NCBI GenBank assembly: GCA_031401675.1
Contig: JANNRR010000125.1
Location: 1 to 64,000, forward strand
Source: JANNRR01 sp031401675
GTDB lineage: Bacteria > Pseudomonadota > Alphaproteobacteria > Rhodobacterales > Rhodobacteraceae
DNA length: 64,000 bases
Direction of reading: 5' to 3'
In this document: positions 41,145 through 49,864 of the stretch, piece after piece
Position numbering within the stretch: position 1 is the stretch's first letter
Layout: each line of letters opens with the position of its first letter
The notes under the pieces: generated by a model
What the model saw: only the letters and a program-made list of their open reading frames with translations
What the model was told of the DNA's origin: nothing
Database searches by the model: none
Made by a program: the position numbers and the translations under genes

Positions 41145-43874
41145 TCAGGGGTCCGTCACGAGTTCGGCGGCGCAGCGGGTCAGCGCGTCGAACAGCGCCG
41201 AGGCCACCGGGTCGGTGCCGGGCGGGTCGCAGCAGAGCCGGAAGGTGGTGGCCACCAGCCCGCCGCGGCCGACCCGGCGCTCGGCGATCAGGGCGGCGGG
41301 TTTGTGGACCCAGCCGACCACTAGCCCGGCATGGACGGCACCGCCATATTCCCACGGGCGAAAGCCGGTCATCACATGATGCGGCACCACCCGGTCATAG
41401 GACAGATCTAGGAGCGGTCCGCCGGGCAGGTCGGCGAACGGCCCCTGCCGCCGGATCCAGCTGAAACCCGCGATCCAGTCGCCGCGCCAGATGGTACCGT
41501 CGCGTGGGGTCAGGATGATGTCGGGCAGCAGCATCTGGTCCGGTGCGTCGAGCCGCAGCGAGGTGGTCAGAGCGTCGGTGCCGTCGGCCAGCACCAGATA
41601 GCGGGCGCCGGCCTGCATGGCTGCGATGTCGGCTGCCACCAACCCGTGCGTCAGGATCAGGTCGGCCCGGTCGCGCGGCACGATGCGGTAACCGAGGCCC
41701 CGGGCGTGCGCCGCCAGGCCCGGGGCGTCGGTGGCGAGGCTTGGCAGGTCGGTGCGGTGGCGCGGGGCGTAGCTGGCGATATCGACGGCGTTGCGGGCCA
41801 GCACCTTGAGGCCCGAGGTCAAGGTCAGGTCGACCCGGTGCATGCGGTTGGCGGTGCCGGCGGGCAGGGTCGGGGTGATCGTGCCAAGGTCGGCCACGTC
41901 GCATGGCATGGCTGCGGGCACCGGCAGGCTGCCGGTGTCGCCGCCCGCCAGCGACCAGTTCAGGGTAGCGCCCGACGGCAGGCTGCCCCCGCCAAGCGCT
42001 ACCGACAGCCCGATTCTGACCGGCTGCCCGGCGGTGCCGGCATAGTGGCTGACCTGCGGCACGATGATGATATCGGCGTTGATCGTGGCGAATTCGTCGT
42101 GAAAGACGCGGGGATTGCGGTTCATGTCCAGCAGGCCGTTGGCTTCCCAGTGGACGTCGGTGAATTCGGTGATGACATAGCCCATGATCGGGGCATGGCG
42201 GCGCATCACCTCGATTTCATATTTCAGGTTGGCGAACTGATACCATTGCACGGCGGTGATGAACGCGTCGAAGCTTTGGAACACCGTATCCAGCCGGTAG
42301 GTGGCAAAGCGGTTCTGGATGCCGTGCGGATAGGCGACACCGTCGCCCCAGGCTGCGCCGGTTTCCATCCACCAGGGTTCCGCGCCGTCGGGACCGGCCA
42401 GCAGGTCGGGGTCGGGCAGGCCCCAGACTCCGAATTCCGACAGGATCAGCGGCTCGTCGCCCCGGCGCTGCGCATCGCCGTTCGGTGACCAGATCCAGTC
42501 GGGGCGGGTGGCGAAATCGGCGATAAGTTCATCCCACTCGGTGCGGCGTTCCGGGATCGAGCGATAGAAATGGTAGTCGTCCAGGTCTGATTTCACATGG
42601 AAATTCTGGTGGCAGGGCGAGTTGTCGACCACCAGCCGGGTCGGGTCGGCCTGTTTCAGCCAATCATACATGCCCGCCAGCCAGGCGCGGTGGCTGGCAT
42701 CCTCGATCAGCCTTGTGCCCCAATCCTCGTTGATCAGGGTCCAGATCACGATGCAGGGGTGGTTGCCGTCGCGGTTCAGGATACCCTGCATCGTGTCGCG
42801 CATTCGGCGTGCCGAAGCGGCGGTGAAGCCTGCGACGTTGGGTATTTCGGTCCAGATCAGCATGCCGAGCCGGTCGGCGGCCTCATAATACCGTGGATCC
42901 GGGACCTTGATGTGGCAGCGCAGCATGTTCAGGCCGAGCGCCTTGGCCTTGTGCAACTGATCCTCGAGGAATTCGAGCGAGGGCGGGTTGCAGATGCCGG
43001 TGGGGTAATAGTCCTGATCGAGGGCGGCGCGCATGTAGAACGGCGCGCCGTTCAGCAAAAGCTGGCCGTTGCGGGTCTGAAAGCTGCGAAAGCCGAAGCT
43101 GTGGTTCGTGATGTCCTTGGGCTGGCCCGCCTGCAGCAGGGTGACGCGGGCAGTGTAGAGGGCGGGATGATCCGGGTGCCAGGGTTGGACCTGCGGCACC
43201 GTCAGGGTCAGGGTGCCGGCATCGGTCTGGCCTGTTGCGATCGCGGTGCCGGTCTGGCTGGTGGCGACGGCGCTGCCGTCGGGGGCGAGGAGGGTGACGG
43301 CAACGGTGGTGCCTTCTGCGGTTGGGCCGGTCAGGGTCAGCGCGAGCGCGACCTGACCGGTGGCCAGATCGGCAGTGATGGCGCAATGTTGCAGATGGAA
43401 GCGGTTGCGGCGTTCCAGCCGGACCGATTGCCAGATGCCGCCGGTCGGGCCGTACCAGCTTTGCTTGCCATGCGGGATCTCGGCAAACGGGAAATCCGGG
43501 GTGGCGGTGGAGCCGTCGGGCAGAATCACCGTGACATCCAGTTGATTTTCGTCATGCAGCAGGCCGTCGGGGATGGGGCATTCGAACGGCAGCCAGCCGC
43601 CTTCGTGACTGCCGATGGGGATGCCGTTCAGTCGCACCGTCGTGTGGTAGCCGACCGCGCCGAAGCAAAGCAGCCAGTGTTCGTCGGGGTTGGCCGGGGG
43701 TGCCGGGAAACTGCGGCGATAATGCGCGGTGCCCGACACCTGCCGCAGATCGTCGAACTGCGCCTGCCACGGCATCGGCACCACGATGTCACGCTGACGC
43801 CCGTCGATTTCATGGGTGAAGCGCCAGATGCCGTCGAGCGAGAGGCAGAGGCGTTCGGGATCGGGATGGGGCAT
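41145..43874 (-). CDS. Glycoside hydrolase family 2 protein
   Basis: The 909-residue enzyme has the GH2 plan: an N-terminal sugar-binding jelly roll (LSLDGIWRFTHEIDGRQRDI; GWLPFECPIPDG), an Ig-like middle domain, and a TIM barrel. The acid/base Glu is in WTLINEDWG and the nucleophile Glu in LILSEFGVWG. No signal peptide is seen, so it acts in the cytoplasm on imported sugar. GH2 covers beta-galactosidase, glucuronidase, mannosidase and arabinopyranosidase; the arabinan context cannot settle which. ATG 43874 follows AAGGACAGTA; a TTG five codons upstream is less likely. Confidence 0.92.
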   Translation of the reverse strand: MPHPDPERLCLSLDGIWRFTHEIDGRQRDIVVPMPWQAQFDDLRQVSGTAHYRRSFPAPPANPDEHWLLCFGAVGYHTTVRLNGIPIGSHEGGWLPFECPIPDGLLHDENQLDVTVILPDGSTATPDFPFAEIPHGKQSWYGPTGGIWQSVRLERRNRFHLQHCAITADLATGQVALALTLTGPTAEGTTVAVTLLAPDGSAVATSQTGTAIATGQTDAGTLTLTVPQVQPWHPDHPALYTARVTLLQAGQPKDITNHSFGFRSFQTRNGQLLLNGAPFYMRAALDQDYYPTGICNPPSLEFLEDQLHKAKALGLNMLRCHIKVPDPRYYEAADRLGMLIWTEIPNVAGFTAASARRMRDTMQGILNRDGNHPCIVIWTLINEDWGTRLIEDASHRAWLAGMYDWLKQADPTRLVVDNSPCHQNFHVKSDLDDYHFYRSIPERRTEWDELIADFATRPDWIWSPNGDAQRRGDEPLILSEFGVWGLPDPDLLAGPDGAEPWWMETGAAWGDGVAYPHGIQNRFATYRLDTVFQSFDAFITAVQWYQFANLKYEIEVMRRHAPIMGYVITEFTDVHWEANGLLDMNRNPRVFHDEFATINADIIIVPQVSHYAGTAGQPVRIGLSVALGGGSLPSGATLNWSLAGGDTGSLPVPAAMPCDVADLGTITPTLPAGTANRMHRVDLTLTSGLKVLARNAVDIASYAPRHRTDLPSLATDAPGLAAHARGLGYRIVPRDRADLILTHGLVAADIAAMQAGARYLVLADGTDALTTSLRLDAPDQMLLPDIILTPRDGTIWRGDWIAGFSWIRRQGPFADLPGGPLLDLSYDRVVPHHVMTGFRPWEYGGAVHAGLVVGWVHKPAALIAERRVGRGGLVATTFRLCCDPPGTDPVASALFDALTRCAAELVTDP

Positions 43875-43998
43875 TACTGTCCTTTGCAACCTCGGGAGGC
43901 GTTGACTTGGGAGGCGCTAATTCGGGGGCGTTGGCTGATCGGTACGCCCGCCAATCGGTTCCGGCAAGGGCGATGCTGCGGGCCGCGGTCGTGAAGGT

Positions 43999-44012
43999 GG
44001 TTTGACCAAACC
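43999..44012. promoter_or_regulatory. Dyad in the GH2 / regulator divergent promoter
   Basis: GGTTTG-AC-CAAACC is symmetric and lies between the divergent GH2 gene and the COG4189-type regulator gene. It differs from the GATA/TATC dyad of the other two sites, so it may bind a different protein. Confidence 0.35.
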
Positions 44013-44063
44013 CGAATTGCTGATATAGAGCCAGCCTTGTTCCAATTGTCGTGAAGTCGCCAC

Positions 44064-44993
44064 ATGAGCCGGAATTTCCTGATCGTGGACCCCGAAGAGG
44101 GGCTGGATATCCTGAAGGCCTTTGCCTCGCCAGCCCGGGTCAAGGTGTTGAAACTGCTGCACACCACCGGCCCGAAGAACGTGAACGAGATCGCGCAAGC
44201 GCTTGACATGCCACAATCTTCCATCTCGTCCAACATCCAGATACTGGAGGATGCCGGCCTGATCCGCACCGAAACCCAGCGGGCGCGCAAGGGCAACCAG
44301 AAGATCTGCCACACGTTGTTCGACGAGTTGCTGGTGATGTTCAAGGACGATCCGAAGCCGAACGCGGCGCATGTGATCGAAGTGGCGATGCCCTTGGGGC
44401 TGTACACAAGTTGCGAGGTTTCGGCACCGTGCGGGCTGTGTTCGACGGCGGGGATTGTCGGGCTCTTGGATGTGCCGGACACCTTTCTGGACCCCGACAG
44501 GATGAAGGCGGGGCTGATCTGGTTTACCCGCGGCTATCTGGAGTATCAGTTCCCCAACAACACCAAGCTGATGGAAACCGAAGTCGAGGCGCTGGAATTC
44601 AGCATGGAATTGTCGTCGGAGGTGCCGGGCACGGCGGCGAACTGGCCATCCGACATCACGGTGTCGGTGAATCGGGTGGACATCGGCACCTGGACCAGCC
44701 CCGGCGATTTCGGTGACAAGCGCGGGGTGTTTACGCCGGACTGGTGGAAACTGAAGGGTAGCCAGTATGGCAAGCTGAAGGCGTGGCGGGTGACCGACGG
44801 CGGCACCTTTGTCGACGGAGTGAAAATCTCGCCGGTGTCGCTCAAGGATCTGGATCTGGGGGTGCACCGCTCGATCCGGCTGCGGATCGGGGTGCGCGAC
44901 GATGCCCATCACCCTGGCGGCGTAAACATTTTTGGCCGGGGCTTTGGCAACTATGATCAGGATATCGTGCTGCGGCTGACAACGCGGCGCTAG
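44064..44993 (+). CDS. ArsR-like HTH regulator (COG4189 type)
   Basis: The 309-residue protein has an ArsR-type winged helix at residues 10-80 (LDILKAFASPARVKVLKLLH; EIAQALDMPQSSISSNIQIL) and a long C-terminal domain with three Cys in SCEVSAPCGLC and a beta-rich part (ITVSVNRVDIGTWTSPGDFG; KISPVSLKDLDLG). This layout fits the COG4189 predicted regulators often found next to glycosidase genes. It is divergent from the GH2 gene and directly upstream of the GH51 gene. It is the best candidate to bind the paired sites at 41112 and 45048. The effector is unknown. Confidence 0.85.
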   Translation: MSRNFLIVDPEEGLDILKAFASPARVKVLKLLHTTGPKNVNEIAQALDMPQSSISSNIQILEDAGLIRTETQRARKGNQKICHTLFDELLVMFKDDPKPNAAHVIEVAMPLGLYTSCEVSAPCGLCSTAGIVGLLDVPDTFLDPDRMKAGLIWFTRGYLEYQFPNNTKLMETEVEALEFSMELSSEVPGTAANWPSDITVSVNRVDIGTWTSPGDFGDKRGVFTPDWWKLKGSQYGKLKAWRVTDGGTFVDGVKISPVSLKDLDLGVHRSIRLRIGVRDDAHHPGGVNIFGRGFGNYDQDIVLRLTTRR

Positions 44994-45031
44994 CTGATCC
45001 GGCAAAGAATCCGGCGCGGCCCTGTTGGGGC

Positions 45032-45079
45032 TTGACGTAACCCCCACGTTTTCCGATACATATCTGTAAATCCGATATG
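45032..45079 (+). promoter_or_regulatory. Promoter and putative operator of the GH51 gene
   Basis: TTGACG (45032-45037) with a 17-base spacer leads to GATACA as a possible -10. The dyad GATA-CA-TATC (45055-45064) followed by TGTAAATCCGATATG overlaps that -10. The block 45048-45079 is nearly the same as 41112-41143, upstream of the transporter operon. Confidence 0.6.
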
Positions 45080-45109
45080 AAACCGGACGACTTCGGCTGG
45101 GAGGCTGGG

Positions 45110-46636
45110 ATGAAAGCGACCGTCACTGCGCACAGGGACTATAGCGTTGCCCGGATCGATGACCGGGTCTATTCGGCGTTTCTGGAGCATCTGGGCCGGG
45201 CGATCTATACCGGCATCTACGAGCCGAGCCACCCGACCGCCGACAAGAACGGCATGCACAGCGATGTGGCGCAACTGGTGCGCGAGCTGAACATTCCCTA
45301 TGTCCGCTATCCCGGTGGCAATTTCGTGTCGGCCTACAACTGGGAGGACGGGGTCGGGCCGCGCGACCAGCGTCCGGTGCGGCTGGACCTGGCCTGGCAC
45401 ACATCCGACAGCAACGCGGTCGGGGTGCACGAGTTTTCCGACTGGTGCGACACGGTCGGCACCAAGATGATGCTGGCGATCAACCTAGGCTCGCGCGGGC
45501 TGGATGAGGCGCGGAATTTCGTCGAATATGTCAACGGGCCGGTTGGGTCGCATTGGGGCGATCTGCGCAAGAAGAACGGCCGGGCAGAGCCGTTCGACTG
45601 CCGGCTTTGGTGTCTGGGCAACGAGATGGACGGGCCCTGGCAGGTCGGCCACAAGACGGCGGATGAATATGGCCGTCTGGCCAACGAGGTCGCCAAGACT
45701 CTGCGGGCGTTCGACAAAACGCTGGAACTGATCGTTTGCGGGTCGTCCAATTCCGACATGAAGACCTATCCGGAATGGGAACGGATCGTGCTGGAACACA
45801 CCTACGAGGTGGTCGATCACATCAGCCTGCACATGTATTTCCGCAATCCGGCGAAGAACACCGCCAACTATCTGGCGCTGAACCACAAGCTGGACCGCTA
45901 TATTTCCACTATCGAAGCGACGATCAGTCTGGTCAAGGCCAACAAGCGGTCAAAGCATGATGTGTTCATCAGCTTTGACGAATGGAACGTCTGGTATCAC
46001 TCCAACAAGCAGGACCGCGCCATTCTGGACGGCAATCAGGGCTGGCCGCATGCGCCCCGGCTGCTGGAGGACATCTACAATTTCGAGGATGTGCTGCAGG
46101 TCGGCTGCATCCTGAACACCTTCATCCGCAAGTCGAACGTGGTGAAGATCGCCTGTATCGCGCAGCTGGTGAACGTGATTGCCCCGATCATGACCGACCC
46201 CAAGGGCGCGGCCTGGCGGCAGACGATCTATTACCCGTATTACTTCGCCTCGATCTACGGGCGGGGGACGGCGTTGAACCTGGCGGTGTCTTGTCCCGGC
46301 TATGATGCCGATGTTGCCGACAACGTCCCCTATGTCGACATTGCTGGGGTGCATGACGAAGCGGCGGGCAGCATCGCGTTCTTTGCGGTGAACCGGCACC
46401 CGAGCGAGGTGCTGGAGGTCGAGATCAGCCTGCAGGGCTTTGGGGCGCAAGGCTCAGGCGGGGCGCGGATCATCGATCATCAGGTGATGACCCACGCCAT
46501 GCTGGAAGCGGTGAATACCGCCGCCAGCCCGAGCAATGTCGCACCGAAGCCGGGGCAGGGCGCGTTGGTCGAGGGCGGTGCGGTCAAAGTGCAGCTGCCG
46601 CCGCTGTCGTATCAGATGCTGCGGGTAGCGGTCTGA
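45110..46636 (+). CDS. Alpha-L-arabinofuranosidase (GH51)
   Basis: The 508-residue enzyme removes terminal alpha-L-arabinofuranosyl units. It has the barrel motifs NIPYVRYPGGNFVSAYNWED, the acid/base Glu in CLGNEMDGPWQVGH and the nucleophile Glu in FISFDEWNVWY, plus a C-terminal beta domain ending LPPLSYQMLRV. No signal peptide is present, so it should act on imported oligosaccharides. ATG 45110 with GGGAGG upstream was chosen over ATG 45077, which lies inside the putative operator. It follows its likely regulator by 116 bases. Confidence 0.95.
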   Translation: MKATVTAHRDYSVARIDDRVYSAFLEHLGRAIYTGIYEPSHPTADKNGMHSDVAQLVRELNIPYVRYPGGNFVSAYNWEDGVGPRDQRPVRLDLAWHTSDSNAVGVHEFSDWCDTVGTKMMLAINLGSRGLDEARNFVEYVNGPVGSHWGDLRKKNGRAEPFDCRLWCLGNEMDGPWQVGHKTADEYGRLANEVAKTLRAFDKTLELIVCGSSNSDMKTYPEWERIVLEHTYEVVDHISLHMYFRNPAKNTANYLALNHKLDRYISTIEATISLVKANKRSKHDVFISFDEWNVWYHSNKQDRAILDGNQGWPHAPRLLEDIYNFEDVLQVGCILNTFIRKSNVVKIACIAQLVNVIAPIMTDPKGAAWRQTIYYPYYFASIYGRGTALNLAVSCPGYDADVADNVPYVDIAGVHDEAAGSIAFFAVNRHPSEVLEVEISLQGFGAQGSGGARIIDHQVMTHAMLEAVNTAASPSNVAPKPGQGALVEGGAVKVQLPPLSYQMLRVAV

Positions 46637-46648
46637 TCCTCCAGCCGG

Positions 46649-47956
46649 TTACTTCGCCCGCGCCAGCATGAAGATCGCGACCAAGTCTTCTTTGGTCAGC
46701 GGGGCGTTCTTGTCCGGCGGCGGGGGCGGAGGGTTCGCCGTCCCGGCATTGGCCCCAACCGCCGCTACGAGACTGGCGGACAGCCCAGCCAGCGGCGCTA
46801 TCGAGGCGATCCGCCGGTACAGATCGAACCAGAACGGCGCACCGAGGCCGATCAGGGCACCGGTGAGCAGGATCGACAGGAGCCATGCCGCAAGGGAAAG
46901 CAAGAAGGTCGGCTTGTCTTTTCCCGGACAACGGGCATCGACCACCGCTGGGTCGGCAGCGGACCGGCAATAGGGGAAATAGCTGTAGCCGATGGGCAGG
47001 CCCAGCCCCTCCAGCGTCGCCTGATTGGTGGACAGGATCACCTGCGCAGCCTCCGGCGCTGCGGCCTCGCATGCGGTTCTATCGTCGCCCGTCAGGGTGC
47101 TGCAGGACAGTTTTTCCTGTTCTTCCGCGAGTTTCTGCAATTCTTCGGCGCTGTAGGCCAGTACGACCCTTTCCCCGAGGGCGGAATCGCTGAAGAGTTG
47201 GACAACCACCAAGCGGCCATCGACATTCATGAACGCCGCCAACGCCATCCCGGCCAGTGCTGCATAGAGCCCAGAGCGGTGCTTGAAAATCGTGTGCATC
47301 CCCGCCGCAAGGCGTTCAAAGTTCGCGGCAATCGCCTCCAGCCGGTCGGCCAGAGTTGCCACCGGTGCCGTTGGAGGGACGGAAGCTGCCGGAGGTGGCG
47401 GCGAGACGAGCGGAGCCGTCGCGGGGGCTACGAGAGCCGCCGCTGGTTGGGCCGCCAATCCCGCCGGATCGGACAGAGGTGCTACAGGATCGGGCACCGG
47501 CACGGCAGGGTCGGCCAAAGTTGGCGTTGGGGCGACCGGTGCGGCAGGAGCGACCGGCAGTGCGGCTGAATCAATCGGCGCGGCTGCTAGTTTAGCGAGT
47601 TCGGTGCCGATGTCGGTGTTGGCCAGTTGCTGGATGAACTGGCGCAGGTCCAGCCAGTCGAGCCGCCCGGGGCTGGCCAGCGGGAACCACGACAGCCCGC
47701 GCCCGGCTTCGGTACTGGCTGCCGGGTTTCGGGTCATGGCATTCACGAATTCGGCGCGCAGATTGGGCTTGCTGCCATCCCCCAGCGCCCTCTTTTCTGC
47801 TTTGAACAAATCATCGAACATGGTCCCGATCAGGCTTTGCAGGCCCTTGACCCTTTGCCGGACAAACCCGTGAATCACTTCGACAAAGGCGGTGGCAAGG
47901 GTCGACAGCACGATTAGAACGGCGATAAGCGCCAGCAGGCTGGTGACGAAGTTCAT
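46649..47956 (-). CDS. Uncharacterised multi-pass membrane protein
   Basis: The 435-residue product has no assigned function. An N-terminal membrane helix (FVTSLLALIAVLIVLSTLAT) leads into a basic segment (VRQRVKGLQSLIGTMFDDLF). A soluble part with a long Pro/Ala linker (about residues 125-205) follows, then a second membrane region ending AFMNVDGRLVVVQLF. The C-terminal hairpin contains LLTGALIGLGAPFWFDL. The first helix, the NVD segment and the GAPFWFDL motif recall a widespread unnamed family of bacterial membrane proteins; this is recognition by eye only. It converges with the GH51 gene and appears unrelated to it. Confidence 0.75.
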   Translation of the reverse strand: MNFVTSLLALIAVLIVLSTLATAFVEVIHGFVRQRVKGLQSLIGTMFDDLFKAEKRALGDGSKPNLRAEFVNAMTRNPAASTEAGRGLSWFPLASPGRLDWLDLRQFIQQLANTDIGTELAKLAAAPIDSAALPVAPAAPVAPTPTLADPAVPVPDPVAPLSDPAGLAAQPAAALVAPATAPLVSPPPPAASVPPTAPVATLADRLEAIAANFERLAAGMHTIFKHRSGLYAALAGMALAAFMNVDGRLVVVQLFSDSALGERVVLAYSAEELQKLAEEQEKLSCSTLTGDDRTACEAAAPEAAQVILSTNQATLEGLGLPIGYSYFPYCRSAADPAVVDARCPGKDKPTFLLSLAAWLLSILLTGALIGLGAPFWFDLYRRIASIAPLAGLSASLVAAVGANAGTANPPPPPPDKNAPLTKEDLVAIFMLARAK

Positions 47957-48208
47957 TTCCCACTCCTCCGGTTAGAATAAGATTTGCGTCGACTTAATTA
48001 CCGGCAGAATAGCACGCCGAGGACGTTCAGAATAGCAGGTAGTATCGCTGGAAAGGCCTGCCGTCGGTTGCACAGGAATTGCCGCGCTGTGGATTGCAGA
48101 GATTGGCTGTGGCCAAGCCGAAACAGTCGCCCGCAGCGGAGCGGCTAATGGGGCCGGGCTGCGGGATCATTCTGAAGGCGGTGGCAGATCCGGGCAACTT
48201 GCGCCGGA

Positions 48209-48283
48209 TGGCTGGGGCGGGAGGGATCGAACCTCCGTATGTCGGTACCAAAAACCGATGCCTTACCGCTTGGCGACGCCCCA
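48209..48283 (-). tRNA. tRNA-Gln (anticodon TTG)
   Basis: On the complementary strand a 75-base cloverleaf has a TGGGGCG/CGCCCCA acceptor stem, the anticodon loop TTTTGGT in a CGGT/ACCG stem, GTTCGATC in the T-loop, discriminator G and an encoded CCA. Anticodon TTG reads CAA (Gln). Confidence 0.93.
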
Positions 48284-48407
48284 ACTGCGCGAGTGTTTAC
48301 GGGAGCAGGGGCAAGGCCGCAAGCCAAAAAACCCTGACAATCGGGCCGAGCCGGGCACCGGCAAGGCGCGGATTGCAGCGGCCGCCGGGCTTGGCTATGC
48401 CGGGCCC

Positions 48408-49577
48408 ATGCAGGATGCGGATGTCATCATACTGGGTGCCGGGGCTGCCGGGATGATGTGCGCCATCGAGGCGGGGCGTCGCGGGCGGCGGGTGCTCTTG
48501 ATCGATCATGTGGCGGCGGCGGGCGAGAAGATCCGGATTTCGGGCGGCGGGCGCTGCAACTTTACCAACCTGGAGATCGCGCCGGAGCGGTTCCTGTCGC
48601 AGAACCCGCGATTTGCGCTGTCGGCGCTGAAGCGCTTCACGGCGGCGGATTTCATTGCCCGGGTCGATGCGGCGGGGATCGCCTGGCATGAGAAGGGGCT
48701 GGGGCAGCTGTTCTGCGACGGACCGGCCACGCAGATCACCGCGATGCTGCTGCGCGACATGGCCGGGGCCGGGGTCGGGCTGCAACTCGCGACCGAGGTG
48801 CGCACCGTGCGGCAGGCCACCGGGTTTGTGGTCGAGACCAGCCGGGGGGAGGTGGCGGCGCCGGCGCTGGTGGTGGCGACAGGTGGCAAGTCGATCCCGA
48901 AGATGGGGGCGACGGGTTTTGGGTACCGGCTGGCCGAGCAGTTCGGGGTGCCGCTGGTTGACACGAGGCCGGGGCTGGTGCCGCTGACCTTTGGCGGGGC
49001 GGCGCTGGAGGCGATGCGCGGGCTGGCGGGGGTGGCGGTCGAGGCGCGGGTTTCGTGCAACGGCATCGGCTTTGACGAGGGCCTGCTGTTCACGCACCGC
49101 GGGCTGTCGGGGCCGTCGATCCTGCAGATATCGAGCTACTGGCGCGAGGGCGACGGGTTGGTGATCGATCTGGCGCGGGGCCGCGATCTGGCGGCGGAAC
49201 TGCGGGGGTTGCGGCGCGAGACCGGGCGGATCTCAGTGAAGAACGCGCTGGCGCGGGTGTTGCCGGAAAAGCTGGCGCAGCTGATGACCGGTGGCACCGA
49301 AGGCACGATCGGCGACCAGTCGAACGCGGGTATCGACCGGCTGGCGGCGGCGGTACAGCGCTGGCCGGTGCTGCCGACCGGGTCCGAGGGCTACCGTACC
49401 GCCGAGGTGACGCTGGGCGGGGTCTCGACGGCGGCGCTGGACGCGCGGACGATGGAGGTGCGGTCGGTGCCGGGGCTGTATTTCATCGGCGAGGTGGTCG
49501 ATGTGACCGGCTGGCTGGGCGGCTACAACTTCCAGTGGGCCTGGTCGTCGGGCTGGGCGGCGGGGCAGGTTGTCTGA
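48408..49577 (+). CDS. NAD(P)/FAD-dependent oxidoreductase, HI0933/YhiN family
   Basis: The 389-residue flavoprotein has the Rossmann dinucleotide motif DVIILGAGAAGMMCAIEAGR at the N-terminus. It also has the family signature KIRISGGGRCNFTNLE, ALVVATGGKSIPKMGATGFG, and the C-terminal FAD motif LYFIGEVVDVTGWLGGYNFQ. Its reaction is not established for the family. ATG 48408 was chosen because the frame upstream runs through tRNA-Gln. It is a single-gene unit. Confidence 0.93.
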   Translation: MQDADVIILGAGAAGMMCAIEAGRRGRRVLLIDHVAAAGEKIRISGGGRCNFTNLEIAPERFLSQNPRFALSALKRFTAADFIARVDAAGIAWHEKGLGQLFCDGPATQITAMLLRDMAGAGVGLQLATEVRTVRQATGFVVETSRGEVAAPALVVATGGKSIPKMGATGFGYRLAEQFGVPLVDTRPGLVPLTFGGAALEAMRGLAGVAVEARVSCNGIGFDEGLLFTHRGLSGPSILQISSYWREGDGLVIDLARGRDLAAELRGLRRETGRISVKNALARVLPEKLAQLMTGGTEGTIGDQSNAGIDRLAAAVQRWPVLPTGSEGYRTAEVTLGGVSTAALDARTMEVRSVPGLYFIGEVVDVTGWLGGYNFQWAWSSGWAAGQVV

Positions 49578-49590
49578 GGCTGGCCGGGCG

Positions 49591-49631
49591 GCGGGGTCGG
49601 GGCTCCGGCGGGGATATTCTTAGAACAAAGA
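49591..49631 (+). repeat. Dispersed intergenic element, copy 5
   Basis: CGGGGTCGGGGCTCCGGCG is followed by GGGATATTCTTAGAACAAAG. It follows the HI0933-type gene by 14 bases, and a separate terminator hairpin follows at 49648. Confidence 0.65.
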
Positions 49632-49647
49632 GGGGGGAGCTCGGAGC

Positions 49648-49668
49648 GTCCCGACTCGGGACATTTTT
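49648..49668 (+). terminator. Intrinsic terminator after the HI0933-type gene
   Basis: GTCCCG (49648-49653) pairs with CGGGAC (49657-49662) across ACT, followed by ATTTTT. Arms and tail are the same as in the terminator at 20511. Confidence 0.75.
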
Positions 49669-49702
49669 GGACTGTTTGATATCAAGGGCTTAAGGGTTTC
49701 GA

Positions 49703-49717
49703 TTAACCCGTTCTTAA
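49703..49717. promoter_or_regulatory. CtrA-type site TTAA-N7-TTAA
   Basis: TTAACCCGTTCTTAA fits the CtrA consensus TTAA-N7-TTAA. It lies between convergent 3' ends (HI0933-type gene and kdsA), so no target gene is apparent and it may be fortuitous. Confidence 0.3.
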
Positions 49718-49864
49718 GTCCTTTGCCGGGTCAGTCGGTTTCGATCTGCAAGTGCGGCAGTGCGGCATCACGCAAGACGCGCGTCCGTGCGCGTGAGAGG
49801 TGCGGGGGCCGCATGGGCTGTCGGTCGTGCGTCCAGACCCTTCTTTGTCGGGTCGCGGTGCTGT

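Noticed and set aside
45077..45109. Earlier ATG start for the GH51 gene at 45077
   Set aside because: It lies inside the putative operator and lacks a Shine-Dalgarno, whereas ATG 45110 has GGGAGG at good spacing and matches the family N-terminus.
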